Under the pieces are notes generated by a model that had not been told where the DNA came from, searched no databases, and worked only from the letters and a program-made list of their open reading frames with translations. This document shows, one piece after another, positions 18,399 to 27,255 of a stretch of 64,000 nt of DNA; positions within the stretch are counted from its first letter, which is position 1, and each line of letters starts with the position of its first letter. The translations under genes and the position numbers were made by a program. The stretch lies in NCBI RefSeq assembly GCF_000013745.1, contig NC_007925.1, forward strand, positions 1,240,001-1,304,000. Direction: 5' to 3'. Source of the DNA: Rhodopseudomonas_A palustris_F. GTDB taxonomy: Bacteria; Pseudomonadota; Alphaproteobacteria; Rhizobiales; Xanthobacteraceae.

Positions 18399-20180
18399 TC
18401 AGGCCAGCAGAACCGCGTCGGCGCCGCGCAGCGCGCCGAAGCCTTCGGTCACCGTGCGCTCCAGCGCGGTCGCCTGCACGGTGACGTTCTCGGCGAAGAA
18501 CCGCGCCTGCGTGACGTAGCGCTGCGGATCGCCGAGCCCGTCGATGTCGCGCGCCGCCAGCGCTTCTTTCGCCAGCACGCAGCCGCCGAGCGTCACGCCG
18601 AACAGCCGCAGATACGGCGTGGCGCCGGCCAAAGCGTCGTTCGGCGCGCTGACGACGCGCTCCAGCAGCCATTTGCTGGCGCGCTCCAGCGCGGCCAGCG
18701 CCTCTCGCAGTTTCGCGCCGGTGGTGCCGAACGAAGGATCGTTGGAGGCCTCGACCTCGTCGACGGTCGCGGATAGTTCGCTGATCAGCGCCCACACCGC
18801 TTCGCCGCCGTTCGGCGCCAGCTTGCGGGTCACGAGATCAATTGCCTGGATGCCGTTGGTGCCTTCGTAGATCGGGGTGATACGGGCGTCGCGAAAGTGC
18901 TGCGCCGCGCCGGTTTCTTCGATGAAGCCCATGCCGCCATGGACCTGCACGCCGAGCGAGGCAACCTCGTTGCCGATGTCGGTGGCGTAGGCCTTGGCGA
19001 TCGGCGTCAGCAGCGCGGCGCGGGTCGCCGCGGCAGCCTTGATCGCCGGATCGTCGCTGCGGTTGGCGATGTCGATCGCAACCGCGGTGGCGTAGCAGAT
19101 GGTGCGCGCCGCCGCCGTCATCGCCCGCATCTGCAGCAGCATCCGCTTGACGTCGGGGTGCACGATGATCGGGTCGGATTTGCTGGGCTTCTCGCCGATC
19201 GCGCGGCCCTGCTTGCGGTCCTGCGCGAAGGCCAAAGCCTGCTGATAGGCGCGGTCGGCGATGCCGACGCCTTCCAGGCCGACCGCGAGCCGGGCCTGAT
19301 TCATCATGGTGAACATGCATTGCATGCCGCGGTTTTCCTCGCCGACCAGATAGCCGACGGCGCCGCCGTGATCGCCGATCGTCATGGTGCAGGTGGGGGC
19401 GGCGTGCATGCCGAGCTTGTGCTCGATGCCGGTCGGATAGATGTCGTTGCGCTCGCCGAGCGAGCCGTCGGCGTTGACCAAAAATTTCGGAATCAGAAAC
19501 AGCGAGATGCCCTTGGTGCCGGGCGGGGCGTCGGGCAATCGCGCGAGCACGAAATGCACGATGTTGTCGGTCATGTCGTGGTCGCCATAGGTGATGAAGA
19601 TCTTGCTGCCGATGATGCGGTAGCTGCCGTCGCCGTAGCGCTCGGCACGGCTGCGTAGCGCGCCGACGTCGGAGCCGGCCTGCGGCTCGGTGAGCTGCAT
19701 GGTGCCGGGCCATTCGCCGGACACCAGCTTCTCCAGGTAGATCTTCTTCAAGGCGTCGCTGCCGTGGGCGTCGAGCGCCTCGATCGCCGACAGCGTCAAC
19801 AGTGGGCACAGCCCGAAGGCGACGTTGGAGGCCGCCCAGATCTCGGTGCAGGCGGCGTTGAGCGCCAGCGGCAGGCCCTGGCCGCCGAACGCCTCGTCGC
19901 CCGACACCGCGTTCCAGCCCGCCGCGATCCAGCGCTGATAGGCGTCGGGCCAGCCCGGCGCGGTGGTCACCTTGCCATGCTGCAGCTTGATGCCGTGCTC
20001 GTCGCCGACCCGGTTGAGCGGCGCCAGCACGTCGGAGGCGAACCGTCCGGCCTCTTCCAGCACCGCCGCGGTGATTTCGCTGTCGTAGTCGCCATAATGC
20101 CCGGCGATCACGGCGGCGTTCAGCCCCGCGCCGTGATTGAGGGCCAGCAGCATGTCGTTGATCGGGGCGCGGTAGGTCAT
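18399..20180 (-). CDS. Acyl-CoA dehydrogenase, long type with C-terminal extension
   Basis: 593 residues, the size of the large acyl-CoA dehydrogenase group rather than the 380-residue FadE/Acd forms. N-terminal helical domain, then the FAD/substrate block MQLTEPQAGSDVGALRSRA and GSKIFITYGDHD; the catalytic-base region is ITPIYEGTNGIQAIDLVTRKL near residue 450. A C-terminal domain of about 120 residues follows. It should oxidise acyl-CoA to enoyl-CoA, passing electrons to ETF. The ATG at 20180 (MTYRAPINDM) is the family start. It pairs functionally with the adjacent enoyl-CoA hydratase. Confidence 0.91.
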   Translation of the reverse strand: MTYRAPINDMLLALNHGAGLNAAVIAGHYGDYDSEITAAVLEEAGRFASDVLAPLNRVGDEHGIKLQHGKVTTAPGWPDAYQRWIAAGWNAVSGDEAFGGQGLPLALNAACTEIWAASNVAFGLCPLLTLSAIEALDAHGSDALKKIYLEKLVSGEWPGTMQLTEPQAGSDVGALRSRAERYGDGSYRIIGSKIFITYGDHDMTDNIVHFVLARLPDAPPGTKGISLFLIPKFLVNADGSLGERNDIYPTGIEHKLGMHAAPTCTMTIGDHGGAVGYLVGEENRGMQCMFTMMNQARLAVGLEGVGIADRAYQQALAFAQDRKQGRAIGEKPSKSDPIIVHPDVKRMLLQMRAMTAAARTICYATAVAIDIANRSDDPAIKAAAATRAALLTPIAKAYATDIGNEVASLGVQVHGGMGFIEETGAAQHFRDARITPIYEGTNGIQAIDLVTRKLAPNGGEAVWALISELSATVDEVEASNDPSFGTTGAKLREALAALERASKWLLERVVSAPNDALAGATPYLRLFGVTLGGCVLAKEALAARDIDGLGDPQRYVTQARFFAENVTVQATALERTVTEGFGALRGADAVLLA

Positions 20181-20372
20181 GCGGGTCTCGCTTCTTGGTC
20201 GGTTGGCGCAGGCCGCCGTCTTCCCACGAAACCGGCCCGCCCTCAACTGGGCGGGTTGCCCCAGGGCGGAGCGCGGCTGCGGGTGGTTGAAATGCGTCGA
20301 TTCACTCTATAGACCGGCGTTGCCAGAGGGAATCTGTGTGGCTATCGTCCCGCCGCTTTCCGGACAGGTCAT

Positions 20373-20447
20373 TGGGGCGTCGCCAAGTGGTAAGGCAGGG
20401 GATTTTGATTCCCCCATGCGGAGGTTCGAATCCTCCCGCCCCAGCCA
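20373..20447 (+). tRNA. tRNA-Gln (anticodon UUG)
   Basis: Cloverleaf reads well: acceptor stem TGGGGCG pairs with CGCCCCA, discriminator G and an encoded CCA follow. The D-arm contains gccaagtggtaaggc, the anticodon loop ttTTGat closes on a gggga/tcccc stem, and the T-arm is ggagg-ttcgaat-cctcc. Length 75 with CCA, as in other bacterial tRNA-Gln. The gene stands alone and marks the border between core genes and the catabolic/microcompartment region. Confidence 0.96.
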
Positions 20448-20620
20448 GAATTTCAGCTTAACACATTTAAATCAAAGAGTTGGCTCGGCTGTGGGGGGCC
20501 GGAGGATCTGCGAGTGGATCCCGCCCCATGGTCTCTCAGACCGGGCGTTCGAACCACGACGCCAGTATCGCCGCCGCCAGCGCGGCATCAGCGGCGCTGA
20601 CGGGGTCTGCATCGCTAGCG

Positions 20621-21379
20621 TCAGAGCGACAAATCCAGCATGCGACCTTCGAACAGCCGGTCGCGCGAGCCTTCGAGGTGGCGGCGCATCAACTCGCGCG
20701 CGCGGTCGGAGTCGCGGGCGCGGATCGCTTCGAAGATGCCGCAGTGCTCGGCGAACACGTTCTCCAGGCGTTCCTTGGCCACGATCACCGAATTGCCGTG
20801 GAATTTCATGCTGACAAAGATGTGGGCCTTCAAGGCCGTCATCGAAGAGACGTAGTAGTGATTGTTGGTGGCCTGCGCGATCGCCAGGTGAAAGGCGAAA
20901 TCCGCGTCCTCGCGATGCAGACGGGCGACGGTTGCGTCGCGCATGAGGTCGAGCGCGGTGGCGATCTCGTCGAGCGCTTCGGCATTCCAACGCGACGCCG
21001 CCCAATAAGCGTGATCGGGTTCGATGGTCAGGCGGAAGTCGTAGCAGCGCTGGATGTCGGCGATGGTTTCGACCGGCGCGAATCCGACCGCGGGCTGCTC
21101 GGCGCCGAGATCGGGCCGCGCGACCACGAAGCTACCGGCGCCACGCCGCGAATAGATCAGCCGCTGCTCCCGGAGTTGCCGTAGCGCTTCGCGCACGATC
21201 GGGCGCGATACCAGATAGGTCTCGGCGAGTTCGTGCTCCCCCGGCAGTTTCTGATCCGGCCGCAATTGTCCGCCGGTGATCTGCGCGCGAAGCGCTTGAA
21301 AGACGTTCTGCGCCAACGGGCTGCGCCCGGCCGGCGCCCGCTCCGGCGCGGCGTTCTCGGATTCGGTTGTGTTGGTCAT
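20621..21379 (-). CDS. FadR-subfamily GntR transcriptional regulator
   Basis: 252 residues. An N-terminal winged helix-turn-helix (residues 20-90: LAQNVFQALRAQI, LPGEHELAETYLVSRPIVREALRQLREQRLI, RRGAGSFV) is joined to an all-helical FCD effector domain with its metal-binding His/Asp residues (e.g. FAFHLAIAQATNNHYY-like FHLAIAQATNNHYY). Such regulators usually repress sugar-acid or carboxylate catabolic operons until a pathway intermediate binds. It is divergent from the DUF1537 kinase operon and is the obvious candidate to control it. Confidence 0.9.
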   Translation of the reverse strand: MTNTTESENAAPERAPAGRSPLAQNVFQALRAQITGGQLRPDQKLPGEHELAETYLVSRPIVREALRQLREQRLIYSRRGAGSFVVARPDLGAEQPAVGFAPVETIADIQRCYDFRLTIEPDHAYWAASRWNAEALDEIATALDLMRDATVARLHREDADFAFHLAIAQATNNHYYVSSMTALKAHIFVSMKFHGNSVIVAKERLENVFAEHCGIFEAIRARDSDRARELMRRHLEGSRDRLFEGRMLDLSL

Positions 21380-21577
21380 GCTGTCGATCTGCTCGCTCCG
21401 TTCTCCGAAAACCTAATCCAGACCTGTAAAGTTGTAAAACAGAAAACGGGATTCTTCACCAAAGTTCCACCGTAGATTACATGTTTGACAAATAATTGAC
21501 ATATTGCGGCCTTTCGAATATCGACCTCCGCCATAATCCAAGGCGGCTTGAATCCGCCTGCCGAGGCGGACGCAGCA
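21380..21577. promoter_or_regulatory. Divergent control region between the FadR-type regulator and the acid-sugar operon
   Basis: A noticeably AT-rich 200-base spacer. It contains two direct TTGACA hexamers (21485-21490 and 21496-21501). The second is followed after 17 bases by tatcga at 21519-21524, a weak -10 for the rightward operon. The stretch atgtttgacaaataattgac could also be the regulator's binding site. The promoter assignment is by eye only. Confidence 0.45.
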
Positions 21578-22726
21578 ATGAGTGTCAGGGAAATCTTCGG
21601 AGCAGAACGGACGCGGTCGACGCGTCTTTGTCTCGTCGCCGATGACCTGACCGGCGCGCTCGACACCGCCGCGCAATTCGTCTCGGTCTCAAGCCCGATC
21701 AGCGTGTGCTGGGGCGACGCCGCGTTGGATCGCAGCGTCGCTTTCGACACGGGTGCGCGGGAAAAATCCGGCGCCGAAGCCGCCGCTCTCGTCGCAGAAC
21801 GGCTGGCGCAAACGCCACACGATCCCTCGGCGCTGCACTACGCCAAGCTGGACACGCTGCTGCGCGGCCATCCGGCCGAGGAGATCGCAGCCTGGCTGCG
21901 GTCCGGCGCCTTCGTCCGATGCATCGTGGCACCGGCGTTTCCGCATCACGGACGGATCACGCGCCAAGGCCGGCAATATCGCCGGCACGGCGACAGCTGG
22001 ACCGCGGTCGCCGCCGATCTGACCAAAGATCTCGAAAGGTTGGGGTTTCGCGTGGCGGCCCGATGCCCCGGGGCGCCTGCGCCGGACGGCATCAGCCTGT
22101 GGGATGCCGAGACCGACGCCGATCTCGACGCCATCGTCGCAGCCGCGCGGGCGGCGGCGACGCCGACCTTGTGGTGCGGCAGCAGCGGACTCGCCGCGGC
22201 ATTGGCTCGCAGCCTCGGCGCCCCACCCTCGCGCGCCGCGACCAACCTTGTCCGACCGGTGCTCGGCCTGTTCGGCAGCGATCAGCCGGTCACGGCGGAC
22301 CAGCTGGCAGCCTGCGGCGGGGTGGCGCTAGCGGCTCCGGATGGCGGCGCGGCGATCGCCAAGGACATCGCCGAGCGGCTGTCGCGAGACGGCGTGGCGC
22401 TGGTGAGCCTGGCGATTCCCGACGGTGCGCCCCGACCGCAAGCGGCCGCGACGATCGCCCGCGAATTCGGCCGGCTGGTGCGCGAAATGGCTCCGCCCTC
22501 GACGCTGCTGGTCGCGGGCGGCGAGACCTTGCGGGCGCTCTGCGCAATCCTCGAAACCGATCATCTCGAGCTGGTCGGCCAGACCGAGCCGGGCGTTCCC
22601 CGCTCGATCATGCGCGGCGGCCGGTTCGACGGCGTCGACGTCGTCTCGAAATCCGGCGCGTTCGGCGATCGCGATCTGCTGCGGCGGCTATTGGCGCTCG
22701 ACCTTCGCAGAGGAGTTTTCGCATGA
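21578..22726 (+). CDS. DUF1537 four-carbon acid sugar kinase
   Basis: 382 residues. The N-terminal domain begins with LCLVADDLTGALDTAAQF, the hallmark Asp-Asp segment of the family, and continues with YAKLDTLLRGHP and VAPAFPHHGRIT. The C-terminal nucleotide-binding domain contains LLVAGGETLRALC and PGVPRSIMRGGRFDGVDVVSKSGAFGD. Characterised members phosphorylate D-threonate, L-threonate/erythronate or 3-oxo-tetronates; with a PdxA2 partner the substrate is D-threonate. The adjacent pdxA-like remnant suggests that this gene was of the D-threonate type. The ATG at 21578 is preferred to a TTG 30 bases upstream. The stop overlaps the ATG of the pdxA remnant. Confidence 0.85.
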   Translation: MSVREIFGAERTRSTRLCLVADDLTGALDTAAQFVSVSSPISVCWGDAALDRSVAFDTGAREKSGAEAAALVAERLAQTPHDPSALHYAKLDTLLRGHPAEEIAAWLRSGAFVRCIVAPAFPHHGRITRQGRQYRRHGDSWTAVAADLTKDLERLGFRVAARCPGAPAPDGISLWDAETDADLDAIVAAARAAATPTLWCGSSGLAAALARSLGAPPSRAATNLVRPVLGLFGSDQPVTADQLAACGGVALAAPDGGAAIAKDIAERLSRDGVALVSLAIPDGAPRPQAAATIAREFGRLVREMAPPSTLLVAGGETLRALCAILETDHLELVGQTEPGVPRSIMRGGRFDGVDVVSKSGAFGDRDLLRRLLALDLRRGVFA

Positions 22727-22868
22727 CGCCGCAACTGGCGATCACCACGGGCGATCCGGCATCGCGTTCGACATCGCCGGCAAAGGCATCGCCGGCGAGA
22801 CCTCGCTGCTCGAAGCGATCGACGACGCCATGAAACTCGCCGCTGCCCGCCTCCACATCAGGAACTGA
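22723..22868 (+). pseudogene. Internally deleted pdxA-like gene (4-phospho-D-threonate dehydrogenase type)
   Basis: Only the two ends of a PdxA-family gene survive. From the ATG at 22723 the first 13 codons read MTPQLAITTGDPA, the exact PdxA start (normally continuing GIGPE). The sequence then jumps, one frame off, to GIAFDIAGKGIAGETSLLEAI, the known C-terminal block of PdxA, read from 22758 to the stop at 22868. Some 280 residues between are gone, and the shared short string ggca/ggcatcg at the joint suggests deletion by microhomology. In its own frame the N-terminal piece yields a meaningless 36-residue peptide. The ATGA overlap with the kinase gene shows that the two were once translationally coupled. 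Confidence 0.85.
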
Positions 22869-22870
22869 TA

Positions 22871-24004
22871 ATGACTCTATCTCTGTCTCAGCCGATCGAT
22901 CTCGTCCGCCCGTCGCAGATTCTGTTTGGGTCCGGCGTCGCCGCGCGCGTCGGTGATTGGGTGAGCAAGCGCAACCTGAAGAAGGTCTTCGTCGTTGCCG
23001 ATACATTCAATGCGACCCGCGTCGACGTCCTGAAGCTCGGCTGCGAGACGATCGTCTTCGATGCCTTCCGGCCGGAACCGGATGCCGCCGATCTCGAGAG
23101 GCTCTTGGCAGCCGTCGAGACCGCGAACCCCGATCTCATCATTGGCTTTGGCGGCGGCAGTGCCATGGATCTCGCCAAGCTCGCTGCGGTGTTGCCGGGC
23201 AGCGGCCAGCATTTCATGGATGTCGTCGGTCCGGATAAGGTTCTCGGTCGCGCGCGCGCGCTGGTGCAGGTCCCGACCACCGCGGGCACCGGCAGCGAGG
23301 CGGGGACCCGCGCGCTGGTCACCGATCCGAAGACGCTCGCCAAGCTCGCGGTGCAGAGCGACCACATGTTGGCCGATCTTGCCGCGGTCGATCCGGATCT
23401 CACGCTCAGCGTGCCGCGCGCCATTACGGTTGCGACCGGGGTCGATGCGCTCGCCCATTGCGTCGAAGCCTACACCAACAAGAAGGCGCATCCGACCATC
23501 GACCTCTACGCGCTGGCCGGCATTCGCCTGGTTGGGCGTTGGCTGCCGCGCGCGGCCGAGAATGGCGCCGACCGCGAAGCCCGCGCCGGCATGGCGCTCG
23601 CATCGCTCTACGGCGGCTTCTGTCTCGGCCCGGTGAATACCGCGGGCGGCCACGCGGTGGCTTATCCGCTCGGATCGCGTCATCACATTCCGCACGGCGC
23701 CGCCAATGCGCTGATCTTTCCGCATGTGCTGGCCTTCAACGCGCCCGCGGTTGCCAAGCGCACCGCGGCGATCCTCGCCGCGCTCGGCCTCGAGGCGAAA
23801 TCCGACGCCGCCGGCGTGTTCGCGGTCGCGCACCAATGGTGCATCGATCTTGGCTGCGAGATGCGGCTGTCGGCTCTCGGCGTTCCGGCCGACGATCTGC
23901 CGGTGATGGCCGACGAAGCCCACGCCATCCGCCGCCTGCTCGACAACAACCCGCGCGATCTGACGCGCGACGACATTCTCGCCATCTACCGTGCCGCTGC
24001 CTAA
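22871..24004 (+). CDS. Iron-containing alcohol dehydrogenase family protein
   Basis: 377 residues of the group III metal-dependent dehydrogenase family. The NAD(P) loop GFGGGSAMDLAKLAAVL is near residue 95 and TTAGTGSEAGTRA is near residue 138; metal ligands lie in TGVDALAHCVEAY, HAVAYPLGSRHHIPHGAAN. Likely reaction is NAD(P)-dependent oxidation/reduction of a hydroxy acid or aldehyde intermediate such as a 4-hydroxybutyrate- or maleylacetate-type substrate, but this is not determined. It starts three bases after the pdxA remnant. Confidence 0.86.
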   Translation: MTLSLSQPIDLVRPSQILFGSGVAARVGDWVSKRNLKKVFVVADTFNATRVDVLKLGCETIVFDAFRPEPDAADLERLLAAVETANPDLIIGFGGGSAMDLAKLAAVLPGSGQHFMDVVGPDKVLGRARALVQVPTTAGTGSEAGTRALVTDPKTLAKLAVQSDHMLADLAAVDPDLTLSVPRAITVATGVDALAHCVEAYTNKKAHPTIDLYALAGIRLVGRWLPRAAENGADREARAGMALASLYGGFCLGPVNTAGGHAVAYPLGSRHHIPHGAANALIFPHVLAFNAPAVAKRTAAILAALGLEAKSDAAGVFAVAHQWCIDLGCEMRLSALGVPADDLPVMADEAHAIRRLLDNNPRDLTRDDILAIYRAAA

Positions 24005-24022
24005 GGCCAGGAAGGAAGAACC

Positions 24023-24913
24023 ATGAGCAAAATCTTTGGACCATTCGTCGCCATCGTCACGCCGTTCGACGCCAACGAGGACATCAGCGAACCCGCACTG
24101 CGACGCCAGGTCGATCGCCAGGCAAGCGCCGGCAACGGCGTGTTCTGCGCCGGCACCAATGGCGAGTTCTACGCTTTGTCGTTCCAGGAAAAACTGCGCG
24201 TCGCCGAAATCTGCGTGGAGGCGGCCGCCGGCCGCGTTCCGGTGCTGGCGCACATCGGCGAAATCTCGACGCACGAGACGATCGCGCTCGGCAAACTGAT
24301 CGAGAAGCTCGACGTCAAGGCGATGTCGGCGATTACGCCATCCTTCATCGCCTGTTCGCAAGCAGAGCTGATCAATCACTATCGTCGGGTCGCCGATGCG
24401 ATGGCGAAGCCGGTCTATCTCTACAATATTCCCGCCCGCACCGGGAATACGATCCAGCCGGACACGGCGCGCATCCTCGCCGATCATCCGAACATCATCG
24501 GCATCAAGGACAGCGCGGGATCGCAGGAAAGCCTCGATGCCTTTCTGACGATCGCGCGTGAGCGCGAGAATTTCGACGTGCTGGTCGGCGCGGATTCGCT
24601 TGTTCTGCACGGACTTCAGAACGGCGCCGCCGGCTGCATCTCGGGGCTCGGTAACATCTCGCCGGTGACGCTGAACGCGATTCATTCGTCGTTCGTCGCC
24701 GGCGACGCGGCGGCCGCGGCGAAGCACCAGGATCATTACTCGAGCTTGCGCAAGCAACTTTACGCCCACGGCTTCCCGCCGGCGCTGGTGAAGCGGGCGC
24801 TGCGTCTTGCGATGCCCGAGGTCGGGGCGAGCCGCGCTCCGGTGCTGATCTCAGACGAGGTCAACGACAAGGTGCGCGAGATTTCAAACCGCTTCGTCGA
24901 AGCAGCCAATTGA
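24023..24913 (+). CDS. DHDPS/N-acetylneuraminate lyase family aldolase
   Basis: 296 residues, the length of DapA-type (beta/alpha)8 class I aldolases. The Schiff-base Lys is K162 in IGIKDSAG; the partner Tyr lies in YLYNIPARTGN; AGTNGEF is the pyruvate-carboxylate loop. Because the gene sits in an acid-sugar cluster with its own transporter, a 2-keto-3-deoxy sugar acid aldolase or dehydratase is more likely than lysine synthesis. Follows the dehydrogenase after 18 bases with an aggaagg ribosome site. Confidence 0.88.
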   Translation: MSKIFGPFVAIVTPFDANEDISEPALRRQVDRQASAGNGVFCAGTNGEFYALSFQEKLRVAEICVEAAAGRVPVLAHIGEISTHETIALGKLIEKLDVKAMSAITPSFIACSQAELINHYRRVADAMAKPVYLYNIPARTGNTIQPDTARILADHPNIIGIKDSAGSQESLDAFLTIARERENFDVLVGADSLVLHGLQNGAAGCISGLGNISPVTLNAIHSSFVAGDAAAAAKHQDHYSSLRKQLYAHGFPPALVKRALRLAMPEVGASRAPVLISDEVNDKVREISNRFVEAAN

Positions 24914-24952
24914 TCGACGATCTCAGGAAATGAATTGAAAAGGGAGGAAAAA

Positions 24953-26260
24953 ATGAGCGATGTTGCAGCGTTGCCGGCGAGTTCCTTGGTGAAGGCGACG
25001 AAGATCCGTTGGATCGTCGCCGGCCTGATGTGGTCGGCGATCGCCATCAACTACATCGATCGCACGGTGTTGTCGGCGGCGGCGCCGCATCTCAGCGCGG
25101 AACTGTCGATACCGGCGGACCAGATGGGCTTCATCCTGTCGGCGTTCTTCTGGTCCTATGCGTTGCTGCAAATTCCGGCCGGCTATTTCGCCGACCGCTT
25201 TGGGCAGAAGATCGGCCTCGGCGCGTCGGTCGGTTTGTGGTCGGTCGCCACCTCCGCGACAGGGCTCGCCACCGGCTTCTATTCGCTGTTCGCCATGCGT
25301 CTTGGCCTCGGTGTCGGCGAGGCCGGCGCCTATCCGAGCAATGCGGGCATCGCGTCCAAATGGTTCCCCGACCGCGAGCGCGCGACAATCTCCGGCCTGT
25401 TCGACAGCGCGTCGAAATTCGGCGGCGCGGTCGCCATGCCGCTGATCGTATGGCTGATTGCGTTGGTCGGCTGGCGGATGACCTTCGTCGTGATCGGGGC
25501 CATCGGCGTCGTCTGGGCGATCATCTGGTGGTGGTTCTACACGGAGACGCCTGAAACCCATCCGATGGCCAACAAGGCGGAGGTCGATTACATCCGCGAC
25601 GGCCAGGCGATGAAGCATGGCGAGGACAAGACCATTCCGATGCGATGGTACGAGTTGCTGCGCTATCGCAACATCTGGGCGATGTGCCTGGGCTTCTTCA
25701 CCATCAACTACATCTCGTATTTCTTCATCACTTGGCTACCCATGTACCTTGTCAAGGAGAAGGGGATGGGGATGATTCAGATGGGCTTCATCGCCGCGCT
25801 GCCGCTGTTGTCCGGACTCGTCGCGGAAATCGTCGCCGGCATGCTGTCCGATCGCGTCGTGCGATCGAAGCGGTTGTCGCTGACGGCGACGCGCAAGCTC
25901 TTTCTGATCGCCGGTCTGTCGATGGCGCTGTGCATCGGGCTTGCCGCGGTCGCGGAGAGTGTGGCGCTCACCGTCGCTTTGCTGTGCATCGCAAAGGCCG
26001 GCACGACGATCGCCGCCTCGCAGGTGTGGGCGCTGCCGGGCGACGTCGCGCCGAAGAACATGACGAGCGTGGTGGCGGGCCTGCAGAACATGGTGTCGAA
26101 TTTCGGCGGCGTCGTTGGCCCAATCGTCACGGGGTTCATTGTCGCACAAACCGGGTCGTTCACCGCTGCGCTGGTTTTCTCGGCGGGCATCGGAATGCTC
26201 GGAATCCTCAACTACGCACTGCTGCTCGGCAAGGTCGAGCCGATCCGGGCGGCCGCGTGA
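24953..26260 (+). CDS. MFS transporter, anion:cation symporter (sugar-acid) type
   Basis: 435 residues, about twelve transmembrane segments. The N-terminal INYIDRTVLSAAAPHLSAEL and GYFADRFGQKIGLG (motif A) are typical of the ACS family that imports galactonate, glucarate and related acids with protons. The ATG at 24953 follows gggagg with good spacing. Its place between an aldolase and a hydroxyacid dehydrogenase supports uptake of the cluster's substrate. Confidence 0.87.
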   Translation: MSDVAALPASSLVKATKIRWIVAGLMWSAIAINYIDRTVLSAAAPHLSAELSIPADQMGFILSAFFWSYALLQIPAGYFADRFGQKIGLGASVGLWSVATSATGLATGFYSLFAMRLGLGVGEAGAYPSNAGIASKWFPDRERATISGLFDSASKFGGAVAMPLIVWLIALVGWRMTFVVIGAIGVVWAIIWWWFYTETPETHPMANKAEVDYIRDGQAMKHGEDKTIPMRWYELLRYRNIWAMCLGFFTINYISYFFITWLPMYLVKEKGMGMIQMGFIAALPLLSGLVAEIVAGMLSDRVVRSKRLSLTATRKLFLIAGLSMALCIGLAAVAESVALTVALLCIAKAGTTIAASQVWALPGDVAPKNMTSVVAGLQNMVSNFGGVVGPIVTGFIVAQTGSFTAALVFSAGIGMLGILNYALLLGKVEPIRAAA

Positions 26261-26289
26261 GCGGCAGGGAAAACAGAAAGGGACAGATC

Positions 26290-27255
26290 ATGGCGTTCAC
26301 CGTTGTCAGCCTCGGCGGCCCCGTCGCGCCGGAAGGCGAGGAAATGCTGCGCGAGGCCGGCGTCACCTCGCTGCATACCGGCACCTATCCGGCGAAGGGG
26401 GAGGCGGTCGATCTGCTCAGCCGCGCCGGCGCCGATGCCATCATCGTCCGCCTCGTCGAGCGGATCGACGCCGACCTCATGAAAGCGTCGCCCAATCTCA
26501 AGGTCGTCGCCAAGCACGGCGCCGGCACCAATGACATCGACCTTGCGGCGGCGAAGGCGCTGGGTGTGCCGGTTCTCGCCGCCGTCGGCGCCAATGCCCA
26601 TTCGGTCGCCGAACACGCGTTCATGCTGATGCTCGCTTTGATCAAGGACGTGCGCAATCAGGATGCCTATGTGCGCGGCGGCGGCTGGGACAAGAAGGGC
26701 TACCGCGGTCGCGAATTGCGCGGCCGGGTACTCGGCCTGGTCGGCATCGGCATGATCGGTCGCGCGCTCGCGGCGATGGTTCAGCCGATCGGCATGACGA
26801 CGATCGCTTACGATCCGTTCGCGCCCGCCGCGGCGTTCGGCCCGCACGCGCGGAGAGTGGACTCGCTCGACGAATTGCTCGCACAATCCGACGTCGTCAG
26901 CCTGCACTGTCCGCTGACGCCGCAGACGCAAAACCTGATCGGCGTGCGGGAATTCGGCCTGATGAAGCCGAGCGCGTTGCTGATCAACACGGCGCGCGGC
27001 GAAGTCGTCGACGAACCGGCGCTGGTCGGCGCCTTGACGTCCGGTCGTATCGCCGCGGCGGGTCTCGACAGTTTCGCAGTCGAGCCGCCCGCGAAGGACA
27101 ACCCGCTCTGGGCTTTGCCGAATGTGATCGTGACGCCGCACTGCGGCGGGGTCACGGAAGAAGCGCGGCGCGAGGTCTCGTTGATGACGGTGCGCAACGT
27201 GCTCGCGCTGTTGCAGGGCGGCGCGGTCGATCAGCATTGTTTGGTCAATCGGTAG
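26290..27255 (+). CDS. D-isomer-specific 2-hydroxyacid dehydrogenase
   Basis: 321 residues. The NAD-binding loop is GLVGIGMIGRALAAM near residue 155; catalytic Arg is in INTARGEVVDEPAL, Glu in the following segment, and His in VTPHCGGVTEEA. PAKDNPLWALPNVIVTPH is the standard family block. It likely oxidises or reduces a 2-hydroxy/2-keto acid in the same pathway (phosphoglycerate-dehydrogenase-like). Last gene of the acid-sugar operon, 29 bases after the carrier. Confidence 0.88.
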   Translation: MAFTVVSLGGPVAPEGEEMLREAGVTSLHTGTYPAKGEAVDLLSRAGADAIIVRLVERIDADLMKASPNLKVVAKHGAGTNDIDLAAAKALGVPVLAAVGANAHSVAEHAFMLMLALIKDVRNQDAYVRGGGWDKKGYRGRELRGRVLGLVGIGMIGRALAAMVQPIGMTTIAYDPFAPAAAFGPHARRVDSLDELLAQSDVVSLHCPLTPQTQNLIGVREFGLMKPSALLINTARGEVVDEPALVGALTSGRIAAAGLDSFAVEPPAKDNPLWALPNVIVTPHCGGVTEEARREVSLMTVRNVLALLQGGAVDQHCLVNR

